Below are positions 6,658-14,493 of a stretch of 34,698 nucleotides of DNA, in pieces (position 1 is the stretch's first letter; each line of letters begins with the position of its first letter). Made by a program: the position numbers and the translations under genes. The DNA lies in the NCBI GenBank assembly GCA_964373815.1, contig CAYJWI010000012.1:1-34698 (forward strand), written 5' to 3'. This DNA is from UBA10205 sp964373815. GTDB taxonomy: Archaea; Iainarchaeota; Iainarchaeia; Iainarchaeales; Iainarchaeaceae. The notes beneath the pieces are model-generated. The model did not search any database, was not told the origin of the DNA, and saw only the letters and a program-made list of their open reading frames with translations.

Positions 6658-9126
6658 ATGAAAAACCCTGTTTTCCCCGAATTCCTAAGGTTTGCCTCGG
6701 TAGGCGTTGTCTCAACAGCCATAAACTACGGGGTGTTCCTGATTTCGCTCTATGCCCTCGGGCTGGACTTTATCACGGCAGGGGCGACGGGGTATATCGC
6801 AGGGGTAGCCGTGGGCTTTGGCCTCAACAAGAGATTCACTTTCAAATCCGATGGCAGCACAAAGGCAGAGCTCCAGAAGTATTTTGCGGTATACACTTTC
6901 TCGCTCTTCCTTGGCCTTAGTTTGCTAAAGCTTCTCGTGCAAAGCGCTGGTGTCCATCCCGCGGCGGCGAATGTCCTTGTGATAGGAGTCACCACGGCGA
7001 CGAACTTCATCGGAAGCAAGTTTTTCGCGTTCAGGAAAACCAGCCTGCCTCAAATTTTTCGCGGCAAACTTTTCCTCTCCGTGCTTCTGCTCAAGGTTGT
7101 TTTCGCATTCCTATTCGCATCGGATTTCCTGCTAAAAGGCACAATACCTTTTGTCGAGTATTTCGTCTCTTCAGGCTTCCAGAACCCATACCAGCACTTC
7201 CTCGAGCTCGGAATGCTCAAGGCATTCCCATACTCAACCACAATGCTCATCACGGTTTCAATACCGGCATTCGTCCTCTCATTCCTTCCGGGGGTGTTCG
7301 GCAATGAAATGCTCCAGCTCTTCCTCGCAAGGCTCCCGCTCCTTGCAGCGGACATCGGGATATTCTATATCCTGCTAAAACTCCTGAAGACGCGGGAGAA
7401 TGAAGTCCTGCTCTACTACTGGTGCTCGCCCATAATTTTCTACATTACCTATTTCCATGGGCAGCTCGATGCCATACCGACATTCCTGCTCATGCTTTCG
7501 CTCTACCTGCTGCTCAATGAAAAAAAACTCGGCTCAGCGCTCGCCCTCGGTGTTGCGCTGAGCGCGAAGGCAAACATATTCATTGCCGTGCCGTTCATCT
7601 TCCTATACCTCTGGAGAAACCAGGAATCTGTCGGAAAAATAGTGAAATACTTCGCGGCTTCGCTTGCAACTTACGCGGTGCTCGTGCTGCCTTTCATTTT
7701 CACAGAGGGCTACCAGAAGCTGGTGCTGGGAGCCGAAGAGCAGTGGTGGGTATTTTTGCTAAACATACATCTCGGAAATACCGGCATAGTGCTCTACATC
7801 GTGCCGCTCGCGCTCACGCTTTTTTTCCTGAGGCTTTCGTATTTCAGGAAAATAAACCAGGATGCGCTCATGATGGCCTTTGCGGGGGCGTTCACGATAC
7901 TCGTAACGCTTGTGCCCCCGAGGCCGGGATGGTTCTTCTGGGCTGTGCCATTCCTCGCGTACTTTTTCGTAAAGGATGAGAACATCTCGAAAAAGAACTA
8001 CTGGGCGATAAACGCGCTCTTCCTGCTCTACTTTTTGGTCTTCAACAGGGAATCTGATTTGTTCGCGTCGTTCCAGCCAATCAGCAGCGCAATCGCATCA
8101 CACCCTAATGTCTTCTCGCTTCTTTCGGCTGGCAACATCGATGCCGGATTTGTCTCAAGCATGGTGTTCACGATTTTCATAGCGCTGATGTTCGCGAACT
8201 TTTACTTCGTCTACAAGTTCGGGATAATCGCAAACCTGCGCTACAGGAAATCCGGCCTGCGGGTCGGAATTGCCGGGGATTCGGGGAGCGGGAAGACATA
8301 CACCAACGCAATCATACTCGACATGGCCGGGGAGAGGAATGTCACCGTGCTCGAGGGCGATGATTTGCACAAGTATGAGAGGCAGAGCGCGAAATGGGAA
8401 AAGCTCACCCACCTAAACCCCAAGGCGAACCTGCTGCACCGCGAAATAGGCTTTCTCGAGGGCATGGATGAGTCGAAGAAACTCTCAAGGCGCGGCTATG
8501 ACCACTCTACCGGAAAATTCACGGATGAAAAAACCGTCCTGCACAAAAAATTCACCCTTGTCTCCGGGCTGCATTCTTTCTACCTCGCGAAAATGCGCAG
8601 CATGCTGGACATCAAGATTTTCCTCGACCCGCAAGCCTCGCTCAAAAAGGAATGGAAAATGCAGAGGGATGTTGCCGAAAGGGGCTATTCGAGGCAGAAG
8701 GTAATTTCTGCGATGCGGGAAAGAAAGGAGGATTCGCAGAAATTCCTCTCGCCGCAGAAAAAGTTTGCAGACGTTCTGATTAGCTACGAGATGCAGGAAA
8801 AAGAGAGGAAGGGCGAAGGGGGGAAGAGGCTGGTCGTTTCGCTGCCCAACACGTTTGATGCGGATTCGCTGATTGCAGCACTCGAAGGGAGCGGGGTTGA
8901 TGCAGATGTCGAGTACGGGGCTGATTTGAGCACGTTAAGAATGGTTTTTTCGGGAAAAATGGGTTCCGAGAGGACGGCTTTTGCAGCTTACAAGCTCGTG
9001 CCGAACCTCGAGGAAGTGCTCGAAAACCGCACCCCGAAGTGGAGGGAAGGCCTAGACGGGGCGATACAGCTCATTTTGCTCATGCTTTTTTCCGAAAACC
9101 TCAAGGCAAGGAAAGGCGGGGAGTGA
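6658..9126 (+). CDS. GtrA-like / GT-C-like membrane / P-loop kinase triple fusion
   Basis: An 822-aa protein with three parts. Residues 1-125 form a GtrA-like four-helix membrane domain (FLRFASVGVVSTAINYGVF, then GLNKRFTFKS, ending NFIGSKFFAFRK), a family linked to flipping lipid-linked sugars. Residues about 130-525 contain many membrane segments with a GT-C glycosyltransferase look (YYWCSPIIFYITYFHGQLD). Residues about 535-690 are a soluble uridine-kinase/phosphoribulokinase-like P-loop domain: Walker A GDSGSGKT at about 539-546, then LEGDDLHKYERQ and GYDHSTGKFTDEKT. About 130 more C-terminal residues are unassigned. It opens the operon running to 16482; the next ATG directly abuts its stop. 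A kinase fused to a membrane glycan machine suggests substrate phosphorylation coupled to transfer. The boundaries and the GT-C label are inferred. Confidence 0.75.
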   Translation: MKNPVFPEFLRFASVGVVSTAINYGVFLISLYALGLDFITAGATGYIAGVAVGFGLNKRFTFKSDGSTKAELQKYFAVYTFSLFLGLSLLKLLVQSAGVHPAAANVLVIGVTTATNFIGSKFFAFRKTSLPQIFRGKLFLSVLLLKVVFAFLFASDFLLKGTIPFVEYFVSSGFQNPYQHFLELGMLKAFPYSTTMLITVSIPAFVLSFLPGVFGNEMLQLFLARLPLLAADIGIFYILLKLLKTRENEVLLYYWCSPIIFYITYFHGQLDAIPTFLLMLSLYLLLNEKKLGSALALGVALSAKANIFIAVPFIFLYLWRNQESVGKIVKYFAASLATYAVLVLPFIFTEGYQKLVLGAEEQWWVFLLNIHLGNTGIVLYIVPLALTLFFLRLSYFRKINQDALMMAFAGAFTILVTLVPPRPGWFFWAVPFLAYFFVKDENISKKNYWAINALFLLYFLVFNRESDLFASFQPISSAIASHPNVFSLLSAGNIDAGFVSSMVFTIFIALMFANFYFVYKFGIIANLRYRKSGLRVGIAGDSGSGKTYTNAIILDMAGERNVTVLEGDDLHKYERQSAKWEKLTHLNPKANLLHREIGFLEGMDESKKLSRRGYDHSTGKFTDEKTVLHKKFTLVSGLHSFYLAKMRSMLDIKIFLDPQASLKKEWKMQRDVAERGYSRQKVISAMRERKEDSQKFLSPQKKFADVLISYEMQEKERKGEGGKRLVVSLPNTFDADSLIAALEGSGVDADVEYGADLSTLRMVFSGKMGSERTAFAAYKLVPNLEEVLENRTPKWREGLDGAIQLILLMLFSENLKARKGGE

Positions 9127-10119
9127 ATGGTCCCTGATGAGTTCTTCAGCGCCTGCAGGAAAATAGGCGCGGAAAAAGCCCTCTCGCAGGCGGGGGGAGG
9201 CAATATTTCCCTAAAGCTTGATGGAAATAAAATGGCTGTGAAATCATCCGGGATTGAACTTGCAAACGTATACCAAGAAAAAGGGGTTTCGATTGTGGAT
9301 TATAGGAAAATAAGCGGATTTGTGCAGCGGGTGGCAAGCGGGAAAATCCCTCACGAAAAAAATTACATGACGGCCCTTGCACAGGGCACTATTAGCGGCG
9401 CAAAGCCCTCGATGGAAACCGGCTTCCATTCCCTGCTCTCAAAAGCCGTGGTGCACACGCATCCAATAGGGCTCAATTCGCTCGCGTGCGCAAAAAACGG
9501 GAAAAAAATGCTTGAAAATTGCCTCGGGGAAAAATTCACATGGATTCCGTATTCGACCCCGGGAGTAAAGCTCTCGATTGAGATAGAAAAAGCCCTGCGT
9601 AAGCAAGCAGAAAAACCCGGAGGGCGGCAAATAATAATTCTGGAAAGCCACGGCCTTATAGTAAGCGCGGAGTCCATGGGCTGGTGCGTGCAAAAGGCCT
9701 TCGAGCTGAACAACAGGGCCGAGGATTTCATGAGAAGGCAAAAAGTGATTGTCTTCGCGCAGCCCTGCGAGCTGCAGGAGAGGGGAGGGATGCTTTTTTG
9801 CCAGGGGCTCCGGGGCCTTTTGGCTTCAAAGGGGAAAAAAATCCTTGCAGGATACCCCTTTCCCGATTCAGCAGTGTACTATAGCACCGGATTTGGGGAA
9901 AAAGGAAGCGGGAGCGTGAACTTTTTTCCGGACGGCTCTATACAGATACTTGAAAACAACGCACTGAAAAGGAAACGCATAAAGGAAGCCCTAGGGGCGC
10001 ACCTCTCGGTGGCAATGAACATAGCGCAATTCGCACAGCCAAGGTTTCTCAAGGGAAAGGAAGTAGAGGAGCTGCGGGAAATGGAATCCGAGAAGGAAAG
10101 GAAAGAGGCAGCGGCATGA
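9127..10119 (+). CDS. Class II aldolase / sugar-phosphate epimerase family protein
   Basis: A 330-aa protein of the AraD/FucA-type class II aldolase superfamily. It shows the substrate-binding motif (SQAGGGNISLKL, then VKSSGIEL), a conserved acidic position in METGFHS, the zinc ligands HTH (about 110-112, VVHTHPIGLNSLA) and the later ESHGLIVSAESM histidine. The family cleaves or epimerises sugar phosphates with a metal-bound enediolate. At 330 aa it is longer than the 200-230 aa core. The extra C-terminal part (about 215-330) may be a fused accessory domain or a RhaD-like extension. Its ATG follows the previous stop without a gap, and its end overlaps the nucleotidyltransferase in an ATGA. 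It probably makes the sugar or polyol phosphate used by the operon. The substrate is unknown. Confidence 0.75.
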   Translation: MVPDEFFSACRKIGAEKALSQAGGGNISLKLDGNKMAVKSSGIELANVYQEKGVSIVDYRKISGFVQRVASGKIPHEKNYMTALAQGTISGAKPSMETGFHSLLSKAVVHTHPIGLNSLACAKNGKKMLENCLGEKFTWIPYSTPGVKLSIEIEKALRKQAEKPGGRQIIILESHGLIVSAESMGWCVQKAFELNNRAEDFMRRQKVIVFAQPCELQERGGMLFCQGLRGLLASKGKKILAGYPFPDSAVYYSTGFGEKGSGSVNFFPDGSIQILENNALKRKRIKEALGAHLSVAMNIAQFAQPRFLKGKEVEELREMESEKERKEAAA

Positions 10120-11681
10120 AAGTAGTCATACCAATGTCAGGGGAGGGCAAGAGGTTCTCCGATGCCGGGTACAAGGATATAAAGCCGCTCATAATGGTTG
10201 ATGGAAAGACCATGGCAGAGCATGTAATTGGAATGTTCCCAAAAAAATCGGAATTCGTTTTTGTTGCAAGGGAAGACCACCTCAAGACAACCAAGCTCAA
10301 AAACATTCTCCAAAAAAACGCGCCTGATTGCACTATTATCCCAATAAAAAAGCACAAGCTTGGCCCAGTGCATGCGGTACTGCAGGCAGCGGGAAGAATA
10401 AATGACAACGAGCCTGTAATTGTCAATTACTGCGATTTTTATGCGGAATGGGATTTCGGGGCGCTCGAAAAAAAAGCACGGCAAGGCGGGTTTGATGGGG
10501 CTCTGAGCGGGTACACAGGGTTCCATCCGCACCTTTTGTGGCAAAACCTCTATGCAGGAATGAGGGTTGATGGGGCAATGAACCTTCTGGAAATAAAAGA
10601 GAAACATTCTTTCACACAAAACCCTATGGATTCCTACCATTCAGCGGGCACTTATTATTTCGCAAAAGGCGCTGAAATGAAAAAATACATGCAAGAGCTC
10701 GTGGAGAGGGAACTGGCAGTGAACGGTGAATACTATGTGAGCAGCGTTTACGCCCTCATGCTGCGCGACAAAAAAAAGGTTTTCGTGCAAAATGTGGATT
10801 ACTTCCTCCAGTGGGGAACACCGAAGGATCTAGAGGAATACCTCTACTGGTCAAAATATTTTTCCCAACAAGGAAAAAACGAAAACGCACAAGCAAAGCT
10901 GCCGAAAAAAACCACTCTGCTAATGCCCATGGCGGGCCTCGGGAAAAGGTTTAGCGATGCAGGCTATGCAGGACCGAAGCCGCTCATAATGGTTGACGGA
11001 AAGCCGATGTTCATGCATGCGCTCGATTCGCTTCCGCAAACAGGTGAAAAGGCATTTGTCTGCCTCAAAAAGCACGAGCAGGAAGGCTGGATTGAGGCAA
11101 GGATAAAGCGTTTTTTCCCAGAGGCAAAAATCACACTCGCAGAAGATGCAACAAAAGGCCAGGCATCCTCGTGCATGCTCGCGGAAAAAACCATTGACCC
11201 CAATTCCGCGCTGCTCATAGCGGCATGCGACAATAAAATAACCTTCGATGCAGAAAAGTTCGCCAAAATGGCAGGGGAAAAAGGCACGGACGCAATCATA
11301 TTTACTTTCAGGAACAATCCCGCGGTGCAAAGAAAGCCGGAGGCTTACGGCTATGTGAAAACAGATGGGGAAAATGCTGTTTTTGTTTCGTGCAAGAAGC
11401 CAATCTCGAAAAAGCCCATGCAGGACCATGCGGTCACTGGGATTTTTTATTTCAGCAAGGCACAGGACTTCTTCGACTCCGCGAGAGAAATGATAAGGAA
11501 GGGAAGGACGGTAAACGGGGAGTATTACGCGGACACCGTGCCAAATGAGCTCTTGGAAAAGGGGAAGAATGTGAAGGTATTAGAGGCCGGAGAATACATA
11601 GTGCTCGGTACACCGCAGGACCTCAAAACTTACGGTTACTGGAAAAATTATTTTGAGATGAAAAAGGGGAGAGGAACATGA
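10116..11681 (+). CDS. Tandem-duplicated sugar nucleotidyltransferase
   Basis: A 521-aa protein made of two copies of an NTP-transferase fold. Copy 1 begins IPMSGEGKRFSDAGYKD with KPLIMVDGKTMAEHV. Copy 2 begins near residue 268 with MPMAGLGKRFSDAGYAG and KPLIMVDGKPMFMHA. Each has the glycine-rich GxGKRF nucleotide-binding loop, the PLIMVDGK substrate loop, a later aspartate motif (NYCDFYAEW in copy 1, AACDNKITF in copy 2), and the shared end signature VNGEYY followed by GTP. Such enzymes activate sugar or polyol phosphates to NDP forms. The gene overlaps both neighbours by 4 nt. The copies have diverged, so they may differ in activity or one may be regulatory. Which nucleotide is used is not visible. 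Confidence 0.85.
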   Translation: MKVVIPMSGEGKRFSDAGYKDIKPLIMVDGKTMAEHVIGMFPKKSEFVFVAREDHLKTTKLKNILQKNAPDCTIIPIKKHKLGPVHAVLQAAGRINDNEPVIVNYCDFYAEWDFGALEKKARQGGFDGALSGYTGFHPHLLWQNLYAGMRVDGAMNLLEIKEKHSFTQNPMDSYHSAGTYYFAKGAEMKKYMQELVERELAVNGEYYVSSVYALMLRDKKKVFVQNVDYFLQWGTPKDLEEYLYWSKYFSQQGKNENAQAKLPKKTTLLMPMAGLGKRFSDAGYAGPKPLIMVDGKPMFMHALDSLPQTGEKAFVCLKKHEQEGWIEARIKRFFPEAKITLAEDATKGQASSCMLAEKTIDPNSALLIAACDNKITFDAEKFAKMAGEKGTDAIIFTFRNNPAVQRKPEAYGYVKTDGENAVFVSCKKPISKKPMQDHAVTGIFYFSKAQDFFDSAREMIRKGRTVNGEYYADTVPNELLEKGKNVKVLEAGEYIVLGTPQDLKTYGYWKNYFEMKKGRGT

Positions 11682-12448
11682 AGACTGGGTTTCGAAATGA
11701 AAATAGGGAGCAAGCCATGACAGCCGGAAAAACCCTGCTCTCAATCGCCATCCCATGCTATAACGAAGGGGAAAACCTCTGGCCGCTCTCGGATGGGTTT
11801 GGGAGGGCAATAGGAAAGAGGAAGGGAATTGAAGTCGTGCTGGTCGATAACGGCTCAAAGGATGGGTCAGATGCAATAATGGGAAAAATAGCGAAAAAGC
11901 ACGGGTTTGTAAGGGTTGTAAAGGTTAAGGAAAACACAGGATATGGGAACGGCATATGGCAGGGCCTGCGGGCCGCGAAAGGCGAGTTCTTGGGCTGGTG
12001 CCATGCGGACATGCAAACGCCTCCGCAGGACATCATGAGGGGGGCTGAAATAATTCTCGGCGCTAGGGACGGGAAAAATGTTTTCGTGAAGGGGGAGAGG
12101 AGGGCAAGGCCTCTTTTTGATTTATTCTTCACTGCCGGGATGGGGGTTTTTTGCAGCGCAATCTTGGGAAAATGGCTCTTTGAAATAAACGCGCAGCCGA
12201 ACTTCTTCCACAAATCATTCATGCGAAAACTTGGCAGCCCCCCTTCGGATTTTTCATTCGACCTTTATGCCCTTTACATTGCAAAAAAGGGAGAGATGGA
12301 GATAATACGCTACCCAGTGGGTTTTGGCAAAAGGGAGCATGGGGAGTCGAGCTGGAACAGCGGGCTTGCGGCAAAAATGAAATTCATTAAAAGGACTATC
12401 GGGTTTACATTAAAGCTTAGGGAGAGCCTGGGGCAAAAAAATGATTAA
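11678..12448 (+). CDS. GT2 family glycosyltransferase
   Basis: A 256-aa GT-A-fold glycosyltransferase resembling dolichol-phosphate mannosyl/glucosyltransferases. Motifs: LLSIAIPCYNEGENLWPL at the N-terminus, VVLVDNGSKDGSDAIM, ENTGYGNGIWQGLRAAKGEF, and the metal-binding HADMQTPP (a DxD equivalent). There is no clear C-terminal membrane segment, so it acts at the inner membrane face, probably loading a sugar onto a lipid carrier for the GT-C-like partners at 6658 and 14494. Its start at 11678 overlaps the previous stop (ATGA). An internal ATG at 11717 (MTAGKTLLSIA) is an alternative that fits the usual GT2 N-terminus better. The donor and acceptor are unknown. Confidence 0.85.
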   Translation: MKTGFRNENREQAMTAGKTLLSIAIPCYNEGENLWPLSDGFGRAIGKRKGIEVVLVDNGSKDGSDAIMGKIAKKHGFVRVVKVKENTGYGNGIWQGLRAAKGEFLGWCHADMQTPPQDIMRGAEIILGARDGKNVFVKGERRARPLFDLFFTAGMGVFCSAILGKWLFEINAQPNFFHKSFMRKLGSPPSDFSFDLYALYIAKKGEMEIIRYPVGFGKREHGESSWNSGLAAKMKFIKRTIGFTLKLRESLGQKND

Positions 12449-13028
12449 GGTCATCCACCGCGTGAACACTATCTCGGGGCTTGCTAGAGTTCCGCCCGGA
12501 TGCGGGGTTGAAATAGACATACGAAATGAAGGCAGCAGGCTGATACTTAACCACGAGCCCTTTGAAGGCGGGGAATCGTTCGAGGATTTCTGCTCCGCTT
12601 ACAACCACAAGCTGCTCGTCCTGAACGTGAAAACCGAGGGCATTGAAGAGGAAGTGTTGAAAACCGTCAAGAGACATGGAATCAAGGATTATTTTTTCCT
12701 CGACCTCACTTTCCCTAAAATTCTTGAGCTTTCCGCAAAAGGCGAGAAGAACATCGCTGTGCGCTTTTCCGAATATGAACCTATAGAGAACGCCCTTTGC
12801 CTTAAGGGGAAAGTGAAATGGGTCTGGGTGGACACCTTCACAAAGCTCCCGCTCACCAAAAAAATTTACCAAAAAATCAGCAAAGCCAGTTTCAAGGTTT
12901 TTCTCGTGAGCCCAGAGCGCTGGGGACGGCTCGGAGACATAAAAAAATACAAAAAGTTTTTCAAAAAGGAGAAAATACTTATTGATGCCGTAATGGCTTC
13001 GCATGAACTAATCAGTGAGTGGGATTGA
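12441..13028 (+). CDS. GDPD-like phosphodiesterase
   Basis: A 195-aa protein with features of the glycerophosphodiester phosphodiesterase TIM-barrel superfamily. An early HR (IHRVNTISGL) would be the first catalytic histidine, GCGVEIDIRNEGSRLILNHE gives the metal-binding E-x-D and the second histidine, and later strands follow (KLLVLNVKTEG, YFFLDLTFP, KVFLVSPERWG). It is shorter than the usual 230-250 aa, so the barrel may be trimmed. It overlaps the GT2 gene by 8 nt and abuts the HAD gene. In this operon it could cut a glycerol- or polyol-phosphodiester intermediate or recycle headgroups. The family call is by motif only, and the reaction is inferred. Confidence 0.65.
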   Translation: MIKVIHRVNTISGLARVPPGCGVEIDIRNEGSRLILNHEPFEGGESFEDFCSAYNHKLLVLNVKTEGIEEEVLKTVKRHGIKDYFFLDLTFPKILELSAKGEKNIAVRFSEYEPIENALCLKGKVKWVWVDTFTKLPLTKKIYQKISKASFKVFLVSPERWGRLGDIKKYKKFFKKEKILIDAVMASHELISEWD

Positions 13029-13685
13029 ATGGCAAAGCTTGCCGCAGTGCTTCTTGACCTTGACGACACGCTCTATGATTATGGGAAATGCAACGGGCCG
13101 GCCAATGCAAAAGCTTTTTCCCTGATTGCAAAAAAATATGGATTGGGCCTCAAGAAGGCGGAAAGGGTTTTCTTGAAAGCAAGGAAGGAAGTGAAAGCCC
13201 TCATACCAAAACAGGCTGCCTCGCACTCGAGGCTGCTCTACTTCAAGCGCATGATTGAGTTAGTTGGGGGGAAGACGGACGCCTCATATTCACTGCTGCT
13301 TGAAAGGGAGTTCTGGGCGGAATATTTTTCAAAAATGAGGCTGGAGAGGGGAGTGAAAGGGTTCCTGAAGATGTGCAGAAACAACGGCCTTAAAATCGCC
13401 GTCGTGACAAATCTGACCGCGCAGATACAGCTAAAGAAGTGCAAGAGGCTTGGGATAGGAAAGCTCGTGGACCTGGTTGTCACTTCAGAGGAAGCGGGGG
13501 CGGAAAAGCCTTCAGTGAAAATTATCAGGGTTGCGCTCAAAAGGCTGGGGTGCAAAAAAAGCAGGGCAATCCTTGTGGGCGATTCGGATGACAGGAAAGC
13601 TGCAAAGAAAGCGGGAATAAGGTTTGTGCAGGCAGGCCAAACAATGGGATTTGGGAAGATTCAAAATATGTTAAGCGGGAAGTAA
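13029..13685 (+). CDS. HAD-family phosphatase
   Basis: A 218-aa haloacid-dehalogenase superfamily hydrolase. Motif I is VLLDLDDTLYDY (nucleophile D10, acid/base D12). A helical cap follows at about 20-95. Motif II is AVVTNLTA, motif III is the lysine in EEAGAEKPSVKI, and motif IV is LVGDSDDRKAAKKAG. All catalytic residues are present. It abuts the upstream GDPD-like gene (TGA then ATG), so it is part of the operon. The likely role is to dephosphorylate a sugar or polyol phosphate intermediate. The substrate cannot be read from the sequence. Confidence 0.85.
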   Translation: MAKLAAVLLDLDDTLYDYGKCNGPANAKAFSLIAKKYGLGLKKAERVFLKARKEVKALIPKQAASHSRLLYFKRMIELVGGKTDASYSLLLEREFWAEYFSKMRLERGVKGFLKMCRNNGLKIAVVTNLTAQIQLKKCKRLGIGKLVDLVVTSEEAGAEKPSVKIIRVALKRLGCKKSRAILVGDSDDRKAAKKAGIRFVQAGQTMGFGKIQNMLSGK

Positions 13686-13687
13686 AT

Positions 13688-14492
13688 GTGGTAAATATGC
13701 TCGAGGAACACAAGTCGAAACATTCCGAGAACCTGTTAGCCCATGAGGGTGACGTGGTTTTCGCAAGGGAGAACTATTACCGCTACCGTCCCGCAAACCT
13801 CGAATTCCTGCTCAAAAAGAGATTTTCCTGGATGAATGATTTCATAAAAAAAGGGGACAAGGTGCTCGAAGTCGGGTGCGGAACCGGTATTTCGAGGGAT
13901 TTCATAAGGCCTGACTGCAATGTCCTTGTAACCGATTTCGCATCCCATCCGTGGGTGATGAAGAAAGTGGATGCGCTAGACACCGACCTGAAGAGCAAGA
14001 GCTTTGATGCCGTTTACTGCAGCAACATGATACACCACGTCCCTTTCCCTAAAAAATTCTTCAAGGAAATGGCGCGCATACTAAAACCAAAGGGGAAGCT
14101 GATTGTACAGGAAATAAACTGCTCGTTCATGATGCGCATTCTGCTGCTCGCGGCACGCCATGAAGGCTGGTCTTTCAGGCAGGACCCATACAGCCTTTCC
14201 GAGCCATGCACAGACAAAAACGACCTCTGGTCTGCAAACTGTGCAATACCGAACCTCCTTTTTGATGACATAGAAAAATTCCACTCCAAGGTGCCGGAGT
14301 TTGGGTCCATCTACCAAAAATACTCAGAGTTCTCCATATTCCCCCTTTCAGGGGGGGGTAATCGCGAAAGGGCCTTCAATCAGCCTGCCAAAAATAGTTT
14401 TAAGGGGATTTGATGCGCTGGACGAAATTCTTGTCGGACTTTTACCGGGCGTTTTCGCGCTTCAGAGGCGCATAGTGCTCCAAAAAAGGTAA
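13688..14492 (+). CDS. SAM-dependent methyltransferase, frame broken in a poly-G run
   Basis: A class I methyltransferase. The SAM-binding motif is DKVLEVGCGTGIS, followed by VLVTDF, a motif IV-like region SFDAVYCSNMIHHVPFPKKF and ILKPKGKLIVQE. As printed, the frame runs to a stop at 14413 with an unlikely tail after SIFPLSGG. Reading seven instead of eight G at 14351-14358 continues the protein as VIAKGPSISLPKIVLRGFDA and on to a stop at 14492. That stop is 1 nt before the next ATG, matching the tight spacing of the operon. A GTG at 13688 or the ATG at 13697 may be the start. It probably methylates a glycan or lipid intermediate. The break may be a sequencing indel or a phase-variable tract. 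Confidence 0.7.
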
Positions 14493-14493
14493 A

